From positions 23,086 through 87,085 of the forward strand of contig JAIYDA010000001.1 of the NCBI GenBank assembly GCA_027487735.1: 64,000 bases of DNA. The letters run 5' to 3'. Positions 54,841 through 63,830 of the stretch are shown piece by piece (the first letter of the stretch is position 1; every line of letters starts with the position of its first letter). The notes beneath the pieces are model-generated. The model was given only the letters and a program-made list of their open reading frames with translations, ran no database searches and was not told where the DNA came from. The DNA comes from Planctomycetaceae bacterium. GTDB taxonomy: Bacteria > Planctomycetota > Phycisphaerae > Phycisphaerales > UBA1924. Position numbers and translations under genes: made by a program.

Positions 54841-55634
54841 CCCTTCCCCTCACGCGCGCGCTGCTTGAGAATCGTGTCGAGCTCGTCGACAAGTTGCCGC
54901 AGGCGGTGCTCGCTAGTGTCGAGGTTGGTGCTGCGGGCGTGCTCGGCTTCTTGCACCTCTTGGTAGTTGTTCAGCACAGCACCCACGATGAGGTTGATGA
55001 GCAAGAAGGTGCTCACGATGATCCAGCTGACGTGGTAGAAGGTGTTCTTCCACTGCCAGCTCTGCCCCTCTGCGGCGTAGCGCAGGTCGCTCCAGTTGTC
55101 GCCCGTCAGCACGCGAAACAGCGTGAAGAAGCTCTCGTGCAGCGAGCCGTACTCCTTGGGCATGAACTCGCCAAACAGCTTGACGCCGATGACTCCATAG
55201 ATGAACAGGATGATGCCTGCGAGCAGCGTGATGTACTTCATGCTCACGACGCTGCGTACCAGCACCGTGACGATCACGCGCAGCTCAGGGATGCTGCGCA
55301 CGAGGCGGAAGACACGCAGCACGCGGATGACGCGCACCACAGCCGTCATCGTCGGGTCGGCCGTCGGCAAGAAGCTGCCCACGACCACGACGATGTCGAA
55401 GATGTTCCAGCCGTCCTTGAAGAACTTGCCCAGCGTGCCCGTGCCCGCAGCGACGACGAGCTTGAGCACGAGCTCGACGACGAAGACCCAGAGGCAGACA
55501 TTCAGCAGCAGCGCGATGGTGGCGTTGGCCTTGTCGTACGTCTGCCACCCCACCAGCACGCCGTTGGCGATGATGACCAGCAGCACGATGGTGCCGAACC
55601 ACTTGCCGTCGACGAAAGCGCGGAGCGATTGCAT
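54789..55634 (-). CDS. One-domain voltage-gated cation channel (BacNav/Cav-like)
   Basis: 281 residues, six membrane helices. S4 carries four arginines at every third position (VVRVIRVLRVFRLVR). S5, pore and S6 follow: the filter region is FFTLFRVLTGDNWSDLRYA and S6 is WIIVSTFLLINLIVGAVLNNYQEV. Bacterial sodium channels generally have LESWS at the filter; TGDNW looks more like the TGEDW of a calcium channel domain, pointing to divalent permeability. A cytoplasmic coiled coil (HARSTNLDTSEHRLRQLVDELDTIL) should support tetramerisation. The last residues come from a DNA repeat. No regulatory neighbour. Confidence 0.93.
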   Translation of the reverse strand: MQSLRAFVDGKWFGTIVLLVIIANGVLVGWQTYDKANATIALLLNVCLWVFVVELVLKLVVAAGTGTLGKFFKDGWNIFDIVVVVGSFLPTADPTMTAVVRVIRVLRVFRLVRSIPELRVIVTVLVRSVVSMKYITLLAGIILFIYGVIGVKLFGEFMPKEYGSLHESFFTLFRVLTGDNWSDLRYAAEGQSWQWKNTFYHVSWIIVSTFLLINLIVGAVLNNYQEVQEAEHARSTNLDTSEHRLRQLVDELDTILKQRAREGKGEMGAGTGNGERGTGDR

Positions 55635-55682
55635 GCGGCAATCCTTGCAGGCTGGTGCGGGTTGGCAAGTTGCCGGTGGGCC

Positions 55683-57905
55683 TTACTTCTCCAGGGGCAG
55701 CAGGACCTGGGCCCCCCGCATCCAGACGCCCACGGGCACGACGCCCGCTCGATTGAGCTCCTGGGCCTCGCGCAGCACGGCGTCGGGGTCGATCCGCGGA
55801 TCGAGAAAGCCCGAGCGCTGCAGCCGCGCGAGCTCGCCAAAGTTGATGAGCACATGAGAAAACCCGAGCGTTCGCAGGCCCTGAAGGCCGCCCGCTCGCA
55901 CGATCGGGCTCTCGTCCCACGTCGTGCTCCAGGCAATGCGCTCCGCAGGAAAGTAGAGGGGCGTTGCGTCTCCGAGAAGCAGCACCTTGGTGCCCGCAGG
56001 AAGGGCCGCGACCACCGCCTCCGCCCGCGCGGGCGGCGCATCGGGCGCGAAGCCAGGCTGCACGGCGGGCAGCAGGTCGCTCAGGCGTGCCGCGATCGTC
56101 TGCGTGAGGGGCACGCCCGAGATGCTCATCGCACTCGGCGCACGCCACCACGCGGCGAGCAGCACCACGCCCGCGAGGGCCGCGCCGCGCGTTGCAAGCT
56201 CGCGCTCGCTGCGCACCTTTGTTGGGCGCACTCGCACTGCGCCCGCCACGACGCAGCCCAGCGCGACGCACGCCGGAACAAGGCAGGGCAGCAAGAAACG
56301 CGACTGCACATGCGTCGTGAGCAGCCAGAGCAGCACCTGCAGAGGCAGCATGAGTGCGATCGCAACAAACAGCCCGCGCTGCCTGCCGCTCAGGCCCGGT
56401 GCGGCGAGGCATCGCATGCCCAGCAGCACGCACGCGCCGAGGGCAAGCAGCAACGCTTCGCCCCACTGCGGGTGGCGCAAGCCGCGATGCTGCGTGCCCA
56501 TCGGGTCGCGCGGGTCGGCTTGCACCAGCAGCTTGAGGCGCTCGGTTGCAGTGCCACCAAACCTGTGCCCGGCTGCAAAGCGTTGCACCTGTTCGGTGTT
56601 CCAATGCCCCATGCTGCCATCGGCGCGGGCGAAGACGCCAGCAGCGAAGGGAAACACAGGGTTGCCGCTTGCGGAGGCGTTGCGCAGCATCCAGGGTGCC
56701 AGCATCGCGCTGCCCACGAGGATGCCCACGGCGCCGGAGCGCAGCAGCTGCGCAGGCCGGAGGAGCACAACAAGACAGAGCGCAATCGGCACGCCCAGCA
56801 TGATGATCGCGGTGGGCTTGCTGGCACATGCGCCGCCGACGAGCATGGCAAGCACCACGACCATTCGCACGGGCTGGAGAATGGCGCCGCCCGCTTGCGG
56901 AGCCTCGCGCTGCGACAGCAGCACGCGCACGCACGCCGCAAGCGCGAGCACCACGCCGCACTCGTTGTAGCTCAGCGTGCCCACGACGATGAGCCAGGGC
57001 ATCGCCATCGCAAACAGAGCGCCCGACGCGCCCGCAAGGCGAGCCTGCGTTGGGCCAGCGCCCAATCGCTGCACGAGCGCGCGGCACGCGCCACCAATCG
57101 CGAGCGCACTGGCTATGGCAAGCAGCGCGTGCAGCTGCTGAGCTGCGAAGAATGCCTGCCCCTGCGCGTGCAGGCCCAGCTCGCTCAGCAGGCTTGCTTG
57201 CCATGCAAAGGCGGCCTCGAGCCCGCTGGGGAGATAGCTGTACACGTTGTTGGGCGAGGGCCAGACGCGGTCACTCCCGGCCCACTCTATCGCGAGCGGC
57301 AGGTGATAGCTCAGCGAGTCGTAGCCTCCGAACTCGCTGGGCCAGAGCAGCCCGGGCAGGCTGCATGCCAGAGCGAGCATGCCGCTCGCGACGCACCAGG
57401 CGAAGCCAAGCAGCACGCGAGCAAGCGTGTCGAGCGGTGCGTGCTGCACATCGTGCGTTGCAGCCCCTATGCCCCACCACCGCTCACGCACCTGCTCCCA
57501 TGTTTCTCTGCGGCACCACACGAGCCCAGCAATCCCTCCAGCACACAACAGCGCACCGCTGAGGAGGAGCTGCCCCAGCGCCCCGCCCGCGAGCAGCAGC
57601 ACCAGCAGCAGCGCAACACCAAGAGCAAGCGCAACGCCCAGGCCCGACGCGTGCGCCCCGAGCACACGCCGCACTGCAAGCCCAAGCCCGAGCGCTGCTG
57701 CGAGCAGCGCGAGGGGCACGAGCGCAACCAACCCGCGACCAACAAGCTCTGGCATCACGTTGCCAGCCAGCGACGGCGCGAGCAAGGATGGCACCACAAG
57801 GAACCCCGCCAACACCGCCAGCGGCATCCATTCGCGCTGGGGCGAGCGCGGGCGGAGTTCGGCGGGTGGTGCGGGCTCGGGTGCGGGTGCTGGCAAGCGA
57901 AACAT
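55683..57905 (-). CDS. Multi-spanning GT-C-type glycosyltransferase-like protein
   Basis: 740 residues from the ATG at 57905 with AAGG immediately upstream. More than a dozen membrane helices. After the first helices the loop SEFGGYDSLSYHLPLAIEWAGSDRVW carries an acidic residue early in an extracytoplasmic loop, as in GT39/ArnT-like GT-C enzymes that use polyprenyl-phosphate sugars. The C-terminal third is a soluble domain (AALPAGTKVLLLGDATPLYFPAERIAW, SHVLINFGELARLQ) seen in many planctomycete GT39-like proteins. The acceptor is unknown. Divergent from the Fur-like regulator gene, start codons 145 bp apart. Confidence 0.85.
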   Translation of the reverse strand: MFRLPAPAPEPAPPAELRPRSPQREWMPLAVLAGFLVVPSLLAPSLAGNVMPELVGRGLVALVPLALLAAALGLGLAVRRVLGAHASGLGVALALGVALLLVLLLAGGALGQLLLSGALLCAGGIAGLVWCRRETWEQVRERWWGIGAATHDVQHAPLDTLARVLLGFAWCVASGMLALACSLPGLLWPSEFGGYDSLSYHLPLAIEWAGSDRVWPSPNNVYSYLPSGLEAAFAWQASLLSELGLHAQGQAFFAAQQLHALLAIASALAIGGACRALVQRLGAGPTQARLAGASGALFAMAMPWLIVVGTLSYNECGVVLALAACVRVLLSQREAPQAGGAILQPVRMVVVLAMLVGGACASKPTAIIMLGVPIALCLVVLLRPAQLLRSGAVGILVGSAMLAPWMLRNASASGNPVFPFAAGVFARADGSMGHWNTEQVQRFAAGHRFGGTATERLKLLVQADPRDPMGTQHRGLRHPQWGEALLLALGACVLLGMRCLAAPGLSGRQRGLFVAIALMLPLQVLLWLLTTHVQSRFLLPCLVPACVALGCVVAGAVRVRPTKVRSERELATRGAALAGVVLLAAWWRAPSAMSISGVPLTQTIAARLSDLLPAVQPGFAPDAPPARAEAVVAALPAGTKVLLLGDATPLYFPAERIAWSTTWDESPIVRAGGLQGLRTLGFSHVLINFGELARLQRSGFLDPRIDPDAVLREAQELNRAGVVPVGVWMRGAQVLLPLEK

Positions 57906-58050
57906 CCTTGATGCAAGGGTGATGCAGGAGCGGACAGGGCTTGAAGACCGGCCGAGCGTATCGTTCTCCTCAGCAGTGTGCGAGCCTCCGGCTCCGCCCC
58001 CGCTGACCCCGAAAAGTCCTGAACACGCCCGACAACGGCATGACAACGCC

Positions 58051-58599
58051 ATGATCAACGCCCAGCCTGCCTCCGACCTCGAGCTTGCGATCATCGAGCC
58101 GCTCTGCGCGGTGTTCCGCCGGGCATTGCGCGAGCAAGGGCTGAAGTACACCGCTGAGCGGGCCCGCGTGCTGGATGCGATCGTGCGCTTCGAGCACCCC
58201 TTCGATGGCGAAGAGCTGCTCGCGAATCTGCGACCAGCACCGAGTGCCAGCCGTCCTGCGCTGCGCGTGAGCAAGGCCACCGCTTATCGCACGCTCAAGC
58301 TGCTGCAGGACATCGGTGCGTTGCGCCGCGTGCTGGTGAAGGGCGAGGCGAAGTATGAGCTTGCACAGGCCCTGGAGCTTGGGCCCGGCGGCAAGCCCGG
58401 GGGTAAGCTGGGCGTTGCAACGGTGGCAATCGAGGGTGCACCGCATGGCAAAGAGACGCCTGCGGAGCAGTTTGTGTCCGCACCCGAACTCGACCGCGCG
58501 GCTCGCGAGGTGTGCGATCGTTTGGGTTTGTCGTTGGTGCGGTGGGAAGCGCGGATGGTGGTGCGAAGCGAAGGGGCGACGGCGCGCCGCTCGACGTGA
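58051..58599 (+). CDS. Fur-family transcriptional regulator without recognisable metal sites
   Basis: 182 residues from the ATG at 58051. The N-terminal winged helix is typical: EQGLKYTAERARVLDAIVRFEHPFDGEELLANL, then VSKATAYRTLKLLQDIGALRRV. The dimerisation half departs from the family: after KYELAQALE the usual HxH and CxxC are replaced by a Gly/Pro/Lys linker (LGPGGKPGGKLG), and the late His and the C-terminal cysteine pair are also missing. ELDRAAREVCDRLGLSLVRWEARMVV keeps the fold. It may sense something other than iron or zinc, or be constitutive. Confidence 0.88.
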   Translation: MINAQPASDLELAIIEPLCAVFRRALREQGLKYTAERARVLDAIVRFEHPFDGEELLANLRPAPSASRPALRVSKATAYRTLKLLQDIGALRRVLVKGEAKYELAQALELGPGGKPGGKLGVATVAIEGAPHGKETPAEQFVSAPELDRAAREVCDRLGLSLVRWEARMVVRSEGATARRST

Positions 58600-58618
58600 A
58601 GTGCGTGATGCAAGAACA

Positions 58619-59170
58619 TCAAAGCAGCCGCACGGCAGCGTCGCGAGCCATGAGCCGCGCGTCGCGCATCATGCGTGTCAGCTCGCTCGCATCGTGCGCA
58701 GAGAACGCACCAATGTCGTAGCTGTCGATATCCAGCACTCCCCAGCACGTGCCATCGTGGAGCGTGACGGGCAGCACGATCTCGCTCTGATCCTTGGGGT
58801 CGCAGGCGATGTAATGCTCGCCCAGCACGCGGATGTCGGGCACGACATACGTTGTCGCGTCCTTCCAGCCGCGCCCGCACATGCCGTGCAGGCCTATGGG
58901 CGAGCACGCGGGCTTGGGCTCGCGGCAGACGAGCGTCATGGTGTCGTCGTGCTGCTTGGCATAGAAACCGACCCAGCTCATCGACGAAGCACCATCACGG
59001 GGCGAGCCATCGAGCATGCCGAAGTGGTCCCACAGGGCGCGCACCATGCAGCGCATGCGGGCCACCAGCGCGTCGTCGGTCGATGCCTCGCGGTGGGCTG
59101 CGGGCAACGCCTCGAGCAGGCGGGCGAGCGTGTCGTGAGCAGCGGCGTAGGAACGCAGGGAAGTTGCCAT
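58619..59170 (-). CDS. GAF protein, free methionine-(R)-sulfoxide reductase-like
   Basis: 183 residues, soluble. A GAF domain with WVGFYAKQHDDTMTLV, CSPIGLHGMCGRGWKDATTYVVPDI, EHYIACDPKDQSEIVLPV and CWGVLDIDSYDIGAFSAHD. The three cysteines (PACSP, GMCG, IAC) line up with the three redox cysteines of fRMsr, which reduces free Met-R-sulfoxide with thioredoxin. The WVGFY and SEIVLPV motifs fit that family well. The role is therefore oxidative-stress repair, inferred from family. It follows rpsR on the same strand after a terminator. Confidence 0.85.
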   Translation of the reverse strand: MATSLRSYAAAHDTLARLLEALPAAHREASTDDALVARMRCMVRALWDHFGMLDGSPRDGASSMSWVGFYAKQHDDTMTLVCREPKPACSPIGLHGMCGRGWKDATTYVVPDIRVLGEHYIACDPKDQSEIVLPVTLHDGTCWGVLDIDSYDIGAFSAHDASELTRMMRDARLMARDAAVRLL

Positions 59171-59245
59171 GGGCGAGGAGCTCCGAGCGAAACGGGGATG
59201 CGTGTCTCAAGACGGGAGCGAACCGATCCGGCCAAAGAAACCCAG

Positions 59246-59280
59246 CCAAAGAACAAGGCCCGGCGATGTGCCAGGCCTTG
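59246..59280 (-). terminator. Intrinsic terminator after rpsR
   Basis: On the minus strand CAAGGCCTGGC pairs with GCCGGGCCTTG around ACATC, with one mismatch, followed by TTCTTTGG. It lies 29 bases past the rpsR stop. Confidence 0.8.
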
Positions 59281-59308
59281 GGCAGAACCTTCATTGCGAA
59301 GAAAGGCC

Positions 59309-59551
59309 TTACAGCGTCGCGCTGGTGTAGGGCAGCAGGGCCATGAAGCGGGCCTTCTTCACGGCGTTGCTCACCATGCGCTGCTCGGCGGCGCTGGTGC
59401 TCAGGCGGCGGCGGCCCAGGATCTTGCCGTTGGGGCTCATCAGCCGGCGGAGCGTCTCAACGTCCTTCCAGTCGACGATCGAGTCGCCCTTGCTGTTGGT
59501 GTTGACGATGCGCTGCTTGGTCTGCGTGCCGAAACGTTGGAACTTGCTCAT
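59309..59551 (-). CDS. rpsR: 30S ribosomal protein S18
   Basis: 80 residues. AGAAGG seven bases before the ATG at 59551. VDWKDVETLRRLMSPNGKILGRRRLSTSAAEQRMVSNAVKKARFMALLPYT is the whole S18 core: the DxxxLxxFxSxxGKIxPRRxTGxxxxxQRxLxxAIKRAR pattern, with ILGRRRLS in place of IxPRRxTG. No rpsF, ssb or rplI, its usual partners, is beside it. Confidence 0.95.
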   Translation of the reverse strand: MSKFQRFGTQTKQRIVNTNSKGDSIVDWKDVETLRRLMSPNGKILGRRRLSTSAAEQRMVSNAVKKARFMALLPYTSATL

Positions 59552-59883
59552 GAACGAACCTTCTCTTGCTGCTGTATGCCTTGGACTTTCTCGGCCTGCC
59601 CGCACAACACAACGCGTGAGGGGGCAAGCGGCAAACAGTGCCCGCCTAGGGACGGGCCCAGATATTAGGCTCGCCTCCCGCGAAGGGAAAGTGGCGGAAG
59701 ACGTTGGGGCAGGCAAGGCCAGGGCCTCTCATCGCCCGCCGCCTGGCATCCCCGCTTGACGCCCCACCGCACCCCCCGCGGCCCGGTCTACCCAGCTTTT
59801 CTTGCAACCAACGCGGCACAGGCGGGTATAGACCTGCGGCGTTTGGATCATGATTGGGTCGTCGGCATTCGCGGGCACAGCGC
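59552..59883. other. Intergenic region between rpsR and a divergent gene
   Basis: 332 bases with no gene I can support. It must hold the promoters for rpsR (minus) and the large unknown gene (plus). I could not assign convincing -35/-10 pairs. No repeat or hairpin of note. Confidence 0.5.
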
Positions 59884-61572
59884 ATGGGCTCCACTCCCAC
59901 AGTCTCCGACTCCTGGGTCGTCACCACCCTCCGCAAGCCCTGGCGCATCCTGCGTCGCGCTGCGCTTGTCCTCGCTGCGATCCTGCTGCTGGCGCTGGGC
60001 ATCAACGAGATGCTGGTGCAGCTCGATGCCTGGCGCGCGAGCAAGCATCGCACCCTCGCGGCCGACCTGCGAGCACTGGAAGATGAGCTAAACCCGGGAG
60101 TGCTCGCAACCGAGCCAACGCCTTGGGCGGGGCTTGAGGGTGCTGCGCGGCTGCTGCGCGACGCGGGCCGAGCCGCGACCGAAGCAGCGGAAGAGGACCG
60201 CGCGAAGCGACTTGAGGAGGAAAGCCAGAGCGCGGGCACGGGCACGTGGCGACCTCGCACCAACTGGCGGCTCGACGCCAGCCCCGCTCGCATCGCGCGG
60301 CGTGCTTATGTCGAGGAGATGATCGACGCAAGCATGGCGCCCGAGGTGCGAGCGGAGTATGAGCGCGTGTCCGACGCGGCGGCTCGCGACGCGATTGGGC
60401 GGTTGCGGCAGGACTACTTCCGCCAAGTCGCCGACGCAGCCTCGCTGCGCAACGCTCGGCACGACAAGCCCCTGCCCAGCGGAGGCAGCGCACACCAGAT
60501 CAGCTACGCCCACCTGAACGCGACCTCGACCGTGCTCGAGGAGCGTGCCGCCACCATGGCTCTGGCGCGCGAGCGCGACGATGATGCAGAGTTTTTCGAG
60601 GCACTCACGCAAGCGCTTGCGCTCCTGGACATGCTCGCGAGGCAGCCCAGCGTCTGGTCGCAGATGCGTGCGGAGATTGCAGCAGAGCGCGTGCTCGATG
60701 GCGTGCGCGGCGCGATCATCGCGCGGGCTCGTGAGGGAACGGTGGACGAAGCGTGGCTCGGGCAGCTCGAGACAGCACTGCGAGCCATGCCCCCGCAGCT
60801 GCGGTGGGAGCCCGCACTCAAGGCCGTCGAGGCGGCTTCGCTCGATAGTGCGGCGTATGTCTACGAGTCGCCCTCATCGTTGCGCTTCGCACCAATCTGG
60901 GCGGGCGAACGACTGCGGCAGCACGAAACCGGGATGACACTGGCAGGCGGATATCGCCAAGTATCCGCGTGGCGCGAGCGCACTCGCCATCGGATGGGGA
61001 GCTACACCCTCACGCGCTCGATCGTGAGCGGTCGACTGCGCGAGGTGCGAAACTCGGTGCTCGAAGTGGGCCCCTCCAGCCTGCCGACCATCGGCTCGAC
61101 GCCTTACGTCGCGGCGCTGGTGCTGCGGGGCGGAGCGTACTTCAGTTCTGCCGACCCCGCACGGATTCCGCTCAAGCTCCGCGCACTCGAGACGATGCTG
61201 GCCATCGAGCGATGGAATCTGCGGCAGGGCGAGTATCCGCAGCAGCTCACGCAAGAGGTCTTCGCCCTGGTGCCACCGCTGGTGAGCAACCTGCCGCAGG
61301 TTGAGCGCCGTATTCCGCCGCGCATCGCCCCGCCTGCGAAGGGCACCTTCGCCTCGGCCTCGCATGAGTTGGATGATGTTGTCCGCCGCATGCTTTATGC
61401 GAGGCGAAGCCCGCCTGAAGGCGACAAGACGCAACACCCCCACTACGCGCTCTACCTCACCGGCCCCGACGGCGTGGACCACGGCGGCGTCGCAACGGAA
61501 CGCCCGGATTGGCTCCCGACCTCGGCCGCGCCGGGGCAGGACTTTGTGCTCAGCCGCAGCAGCTACAAGTAA
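59884..61572 (+). CDS. Large membrane-anchored protein of unknown function
   Basis: 562 residues from the ATG at 59884. One membrane helix near the N-terminus (ALVLAAILLLALGINEMLV) with basic residues before it, so the bulk is probably outside. Almost entirely helical and charged (AARLLRDAGRAATEAAEEDRAKRLEEE, SHELDDVVRRM). RALETMLAIERWNLRQGEYPQQL and PDGVDHGGVATERPDWLPT are like the end of many planctomycete proteins of unknown role with a heavy internal helical repeat. No enzyme motif recognised. Confidence 0.8.
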   Translation: MGSTPTVSDSWVVTTLRKPWRILRRAALVLAAILLLALGINEMLVQLDAWRASKHRTLAADLRALEDELNPGVLATEPTPWAGLEGAARLLRDAGRAATEAAEEDRAKRLEEESQSAGTGTWRPRTNWRLDASPARIARRAYVEEMIDASMAPEVRAEYERVSDAAARDAIGRLRQDYFRQVADAASLRNARHDKPLPSGGSAHQISYAHLNATSTVLEERAATMALARERDDDAEFFEALTQALALLDMLARQPSVWSQMRAEIAAERVLDGVRGAIIARAREGTVDEAWLGQLETALRAMPPQLRWEPALKAVEAASLDSAAYVYESPSSLRFAPIWAGERLRQHETGMTLAGGYRQVSAWRERTRHRMGSYTLTRSIVSGRLREVRNSVLEVGPSSLPTIGSTPYVAALVLRGGAYFSSADPARIPLKLRALETMLAIERWNLRQGEYPQQLTQEVFALVPPLVSNLPQVERRIPPRIAPPAKGTFASASHELDDVVRRMLYARRSPPEGDKTQHPHYALYLTGPDGVDHGGVATERPDWLPTSAAPGQDFVLSRSSYK

Positions 61573-61749
61573 GCGCCCGCATCGAGCAACGTGAGGACTC
61601 GGAAAGGAGCCAGCGTGGGCAAATCGCGCTCGTTCGTTCCAAGCACTTCCGCCTTGCCGTGATCTCTGGTGTTGTCCCAGCGGGCTCCGCTGCCCCCAAC
61701 GCACCGCACCAACGTTGGCACTCAGCAGTTCGCACTGAGCGAACCGCGC

Positions 61750-62793
61750 TCAACCCCGCGGTGCGATGACCACCCGCCGGCGAAGGTCGGGCACCCAGGT
61801 GCCGCCAGGGTTCTCGACCGTGACCGCGAACAACGCGACGCGCCCGACATCGATCCCCGGACGGATGGGCACGATGACCTCGCCATCGGCGTTGGCATTG
61901 AAGACGCCGCCCGAGACCTTCTGCTCCATGCCGCGCTCGTCGATCACCCAGACTTGGTACTGCTCACGGGCTGGGTCGTTGGCGGCAAGGCCCACAAACC
62001 GCAAGTACCCGGTCTGCAGTTCGTCGTTCCACACGACATCGCCCTGCACGCCCGCTTGCTCTGCGGGGGGCGCCCCATCGACATTGAACGGTGCCCATGC
62101 GAGACGAACTGTGCCGGGCACTTCGAGCAGCTTCGTGCGATTCTGCCGAACTGTCGCGGGGTCGATCGGGGCCTCGAGCGAAGCGATCGTCATTGTTGCG
62201 GCGTCGAGCTGCGATTGCAGCTCGCGCTGCCGCGCGGCGTGCGATGCCGTCGCGTCCGCGAGTTGTTGCACCGCGGCAAGCTCGGCTGCCTTGATGGACT
62301 GCACCTCGGCCCCGTGCTGCTCGATCTGCGAGCGTGCGGCGGCGATGAGCCGCTGATTGACCTCGACCTGGTCCTGTGCCTTCGCGAGCTGCTGCGCGAG
62401 CGAGGAGGCCTGGGCCGAGACCGCGCGATAGCGCGTGAACAGCGCAATCGACGACGCCAGCGCGAGCCCCGCCGCGAGAGCCGCGATGAGGGGCCAACGC
62501 GAAGCGTTGCGAGGCGAACCAGCGTCGGAGAGTCGCTGCGCAGGCCCGGGTGCAGCTTGCCCGGGTGCAGCCTGGGCCAAAGGCTGCGCGAGCGACGGGC
62601 CCGCGATGCCCGCATCGATGAGATCGTTCAGGCGCCTCGCGACGTGCTCGGGCAGCGCGGTTGGTGATGAGCGCGTGCTCGCCCGATGCAGCGCGGCTTC
62701 CAAGGCTTCGTCGTCGCTCACCGCAGGTAGAGGCTCGTACGCGGGCGTTGCGCGGGCATCGTGCGAACCGAGATGGGGTGAAGGGTTGCTCAT
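61750..62793 (-). CDS. Anti-sigma factor (RskA-like), membrane anchored
   Basis: 347 residues. The ATG at 62793 overlaps the sigma factor stop (ATGA). The N-terminal cytoplasmic part has a short helical segment (TALPEHVARRLNDLIDAG), a single helix (WPLIAALAAGLALASSIALF), then a long coiled coil (LAQQLAKAQDQVEVNQRLIAAARSQIEQHG) and a C-terminal beta domain of the RskA type (RLAWAPFNVDGAPPAEQAGVQGDVVW, GYLRFVGLAANDPAREQYQVWV). It should hold the neighbouring sigma factor until a signal triggers release. The zinc-binding HxxxCxxC motif of ZAS anti-sigma factors is absent. Confidence 0.88.
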   Translation of the reverse strand: MSNPSPHLGSHDARATPAYEPLPAVSDDEALEAALHRASTRSSPTALPEHVARRLNDLIDAGIAGPSLAQPLAQAAPGQAAPGPAQRLSDAGSPRNASRWPLIAALAAGLALASSIALFTRYRAVSAQASSLAQQLAKAQDQVEVNQRLIAAARSQIEQHGAEVQSIKAAELAAVQQLADATASHAARQRELQSQLDAATMTIASLEAPIDPATVRQNRTKLLEVPGTVRLAWAPFNVDGAPPAEQAGVQGDVVWNDELQTGYLRFVGLAANDPAREQYQVWVIDERGMEQKVSGGVFNANADGEVIVPIRPGIDVGRVALFAVTVENPGGTWVPDLRRRVVIAPRG

Positions 62794-63437
62794 GGGGTGC
62801 CCCCTTTGCTCGGCGAGGGCGAAGTCACGGAGGTCGTCACGGCTCGGCTTGCTCCGATGGGTCCAGTTGCGGATGATGCGCGATCTTGCGAGGCAAGCTC
62901 TTCGCGAATGAGCGCGAGCCCGCGATACAGCGTCGTCTTCACGGTGCCCAGCGGCATGCCCAGGTGGCGCGAGATCTGCTCGTGCGTCAGCCCCTGCACG
63001 ATGGACAGCACGAGGACCTGCTGCTGCTCGGGCAGCAGCGTGCGGAGCGCGGCCCACGCGCGATCCGCCTCCACGTCTTGCATCGATGCATCGCCGGGCA
63101 CTGCGGGCGGATGCGCGAGCAACGCGTCGATCGCTTCCGGGCTCATCGGGGTGTGGTGTGCGGTGCGGGCATGCTTGCGCACCCAGTCGATCAGCCTGCG
63201 ACGCGCGATGACGCTGATGAACTGCACCTCGTTGCCGCGCTGCGGGTCAAACGCGCTGGCCCGCTGCCACAGGTGCACGAACACATCCTGCGTCGCATCA
63301 TCTGCGTCTGCCGCGCTGGTGGTGAACGTGCGCGCCATCGACCAGATGAGCGAGCCGTATCGTGCGATGCACTCGCGCATGGCGCTGCGATCGCCTTGGG
63401 CGATGCGAACGAGCGTGTCTGCCTGATGGAAGGGCAT
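62790..63437 (-). CDS. ECF RNA polymerase sigma factor
   Basis: About 215 residues from the ATG at 63437 (the GTG at 63446 is also possible). Region 2: YGSLIWSMARTFTTSAADADDATQDVFVHLWQRASAFDPQRG, with FISVIARRRLIDWVRK. Region 4: LPEQQQVLVLSIVQGLTHEQISRHLGMPLGTVKTTLYRGLALIREEL. The closest match is the SigK-like (RskA-linked) group, in agreement with the RskA-like protein that overlaps its 3' end. The gene pair faces a divergent DUF4394-like gene across a 393-bp gap. Tail of about 35 residues is Ser/Thr-rich. Confidence 0.93.
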   Translation of the reverse strand: MPFHQADTLVRIAQGDRSAMRECIARYGSLIWSMARTFTTSAADADDATQDVFVHLWQRASAFDPQRGNEVQFISVIARRRLIDWVRKHARTAHHTPMSPEAIDALLAHPPAVPGDASMQDVEADRAWAALRTLLPEQQQVLVLSIVQGLTHEQISRHLGMPLGTVKTTLYRGLALIREELASQDRASSATGPIGASRAVTTSVTSPSPSKGGTP

Positions 63438-63830
63438 GACGGTCACGGCATGGCATCTTTCGCATGCCTTGATGCCCGGATACAGGGCAAACCAAGAAAT
63501 TCTGCAACTTCATCGCGCCGATTTGAAACTCCGCGCTGGTCCGCATGCGTTGAAGCTGGTGCACGAGCGTGATAGCGCAGGAGGTGGCCGCAAAGCGGGC
63601 GCGAAGGCTCTCGCCGCGTATCCACCAATCCCGCGTTGGGAGGTCTCGTCGTGCGTCATGCGCTCGCGGTGCTTCGCGTGAACGCCGGGTCTGACCCGGC
63701 GGCGGGTCGCTGCGCAGAAGTCGTTTACAAGTTGGAGCGTTCTCGCGTCCGAACCCGCGATCGTCGCGGCAACGCGAGCCCGTGGACAGTTTCGGCGCGG
63801 CTCTGCCGCGCACGAGAAAGAGAGATCGTC
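63438..63830. other. Regulatory intergenic region between sigma factor and DUF4394-like gene
   Basis: 393 bases with no supported gene. Its first 50 bases next to the sigma gene are unremarkable; further on there are GC-rich short palindromes (GGGTCTGACCC near 63690, CGCGATCGTCGCG near 63765). If the ECF sigma regulates its own and the divergent gene, its promoters would be here, but I cannot name one with confidence. Confidence 0.4.

Noticed and set aside
54711..57911. Plus-strand frame of over 1,000 codons opposite the channel and GT-C genes
   Set aside because: Antisense to two genes with clear membrane topology; composition is Gln/Arg/His-rich shadow.
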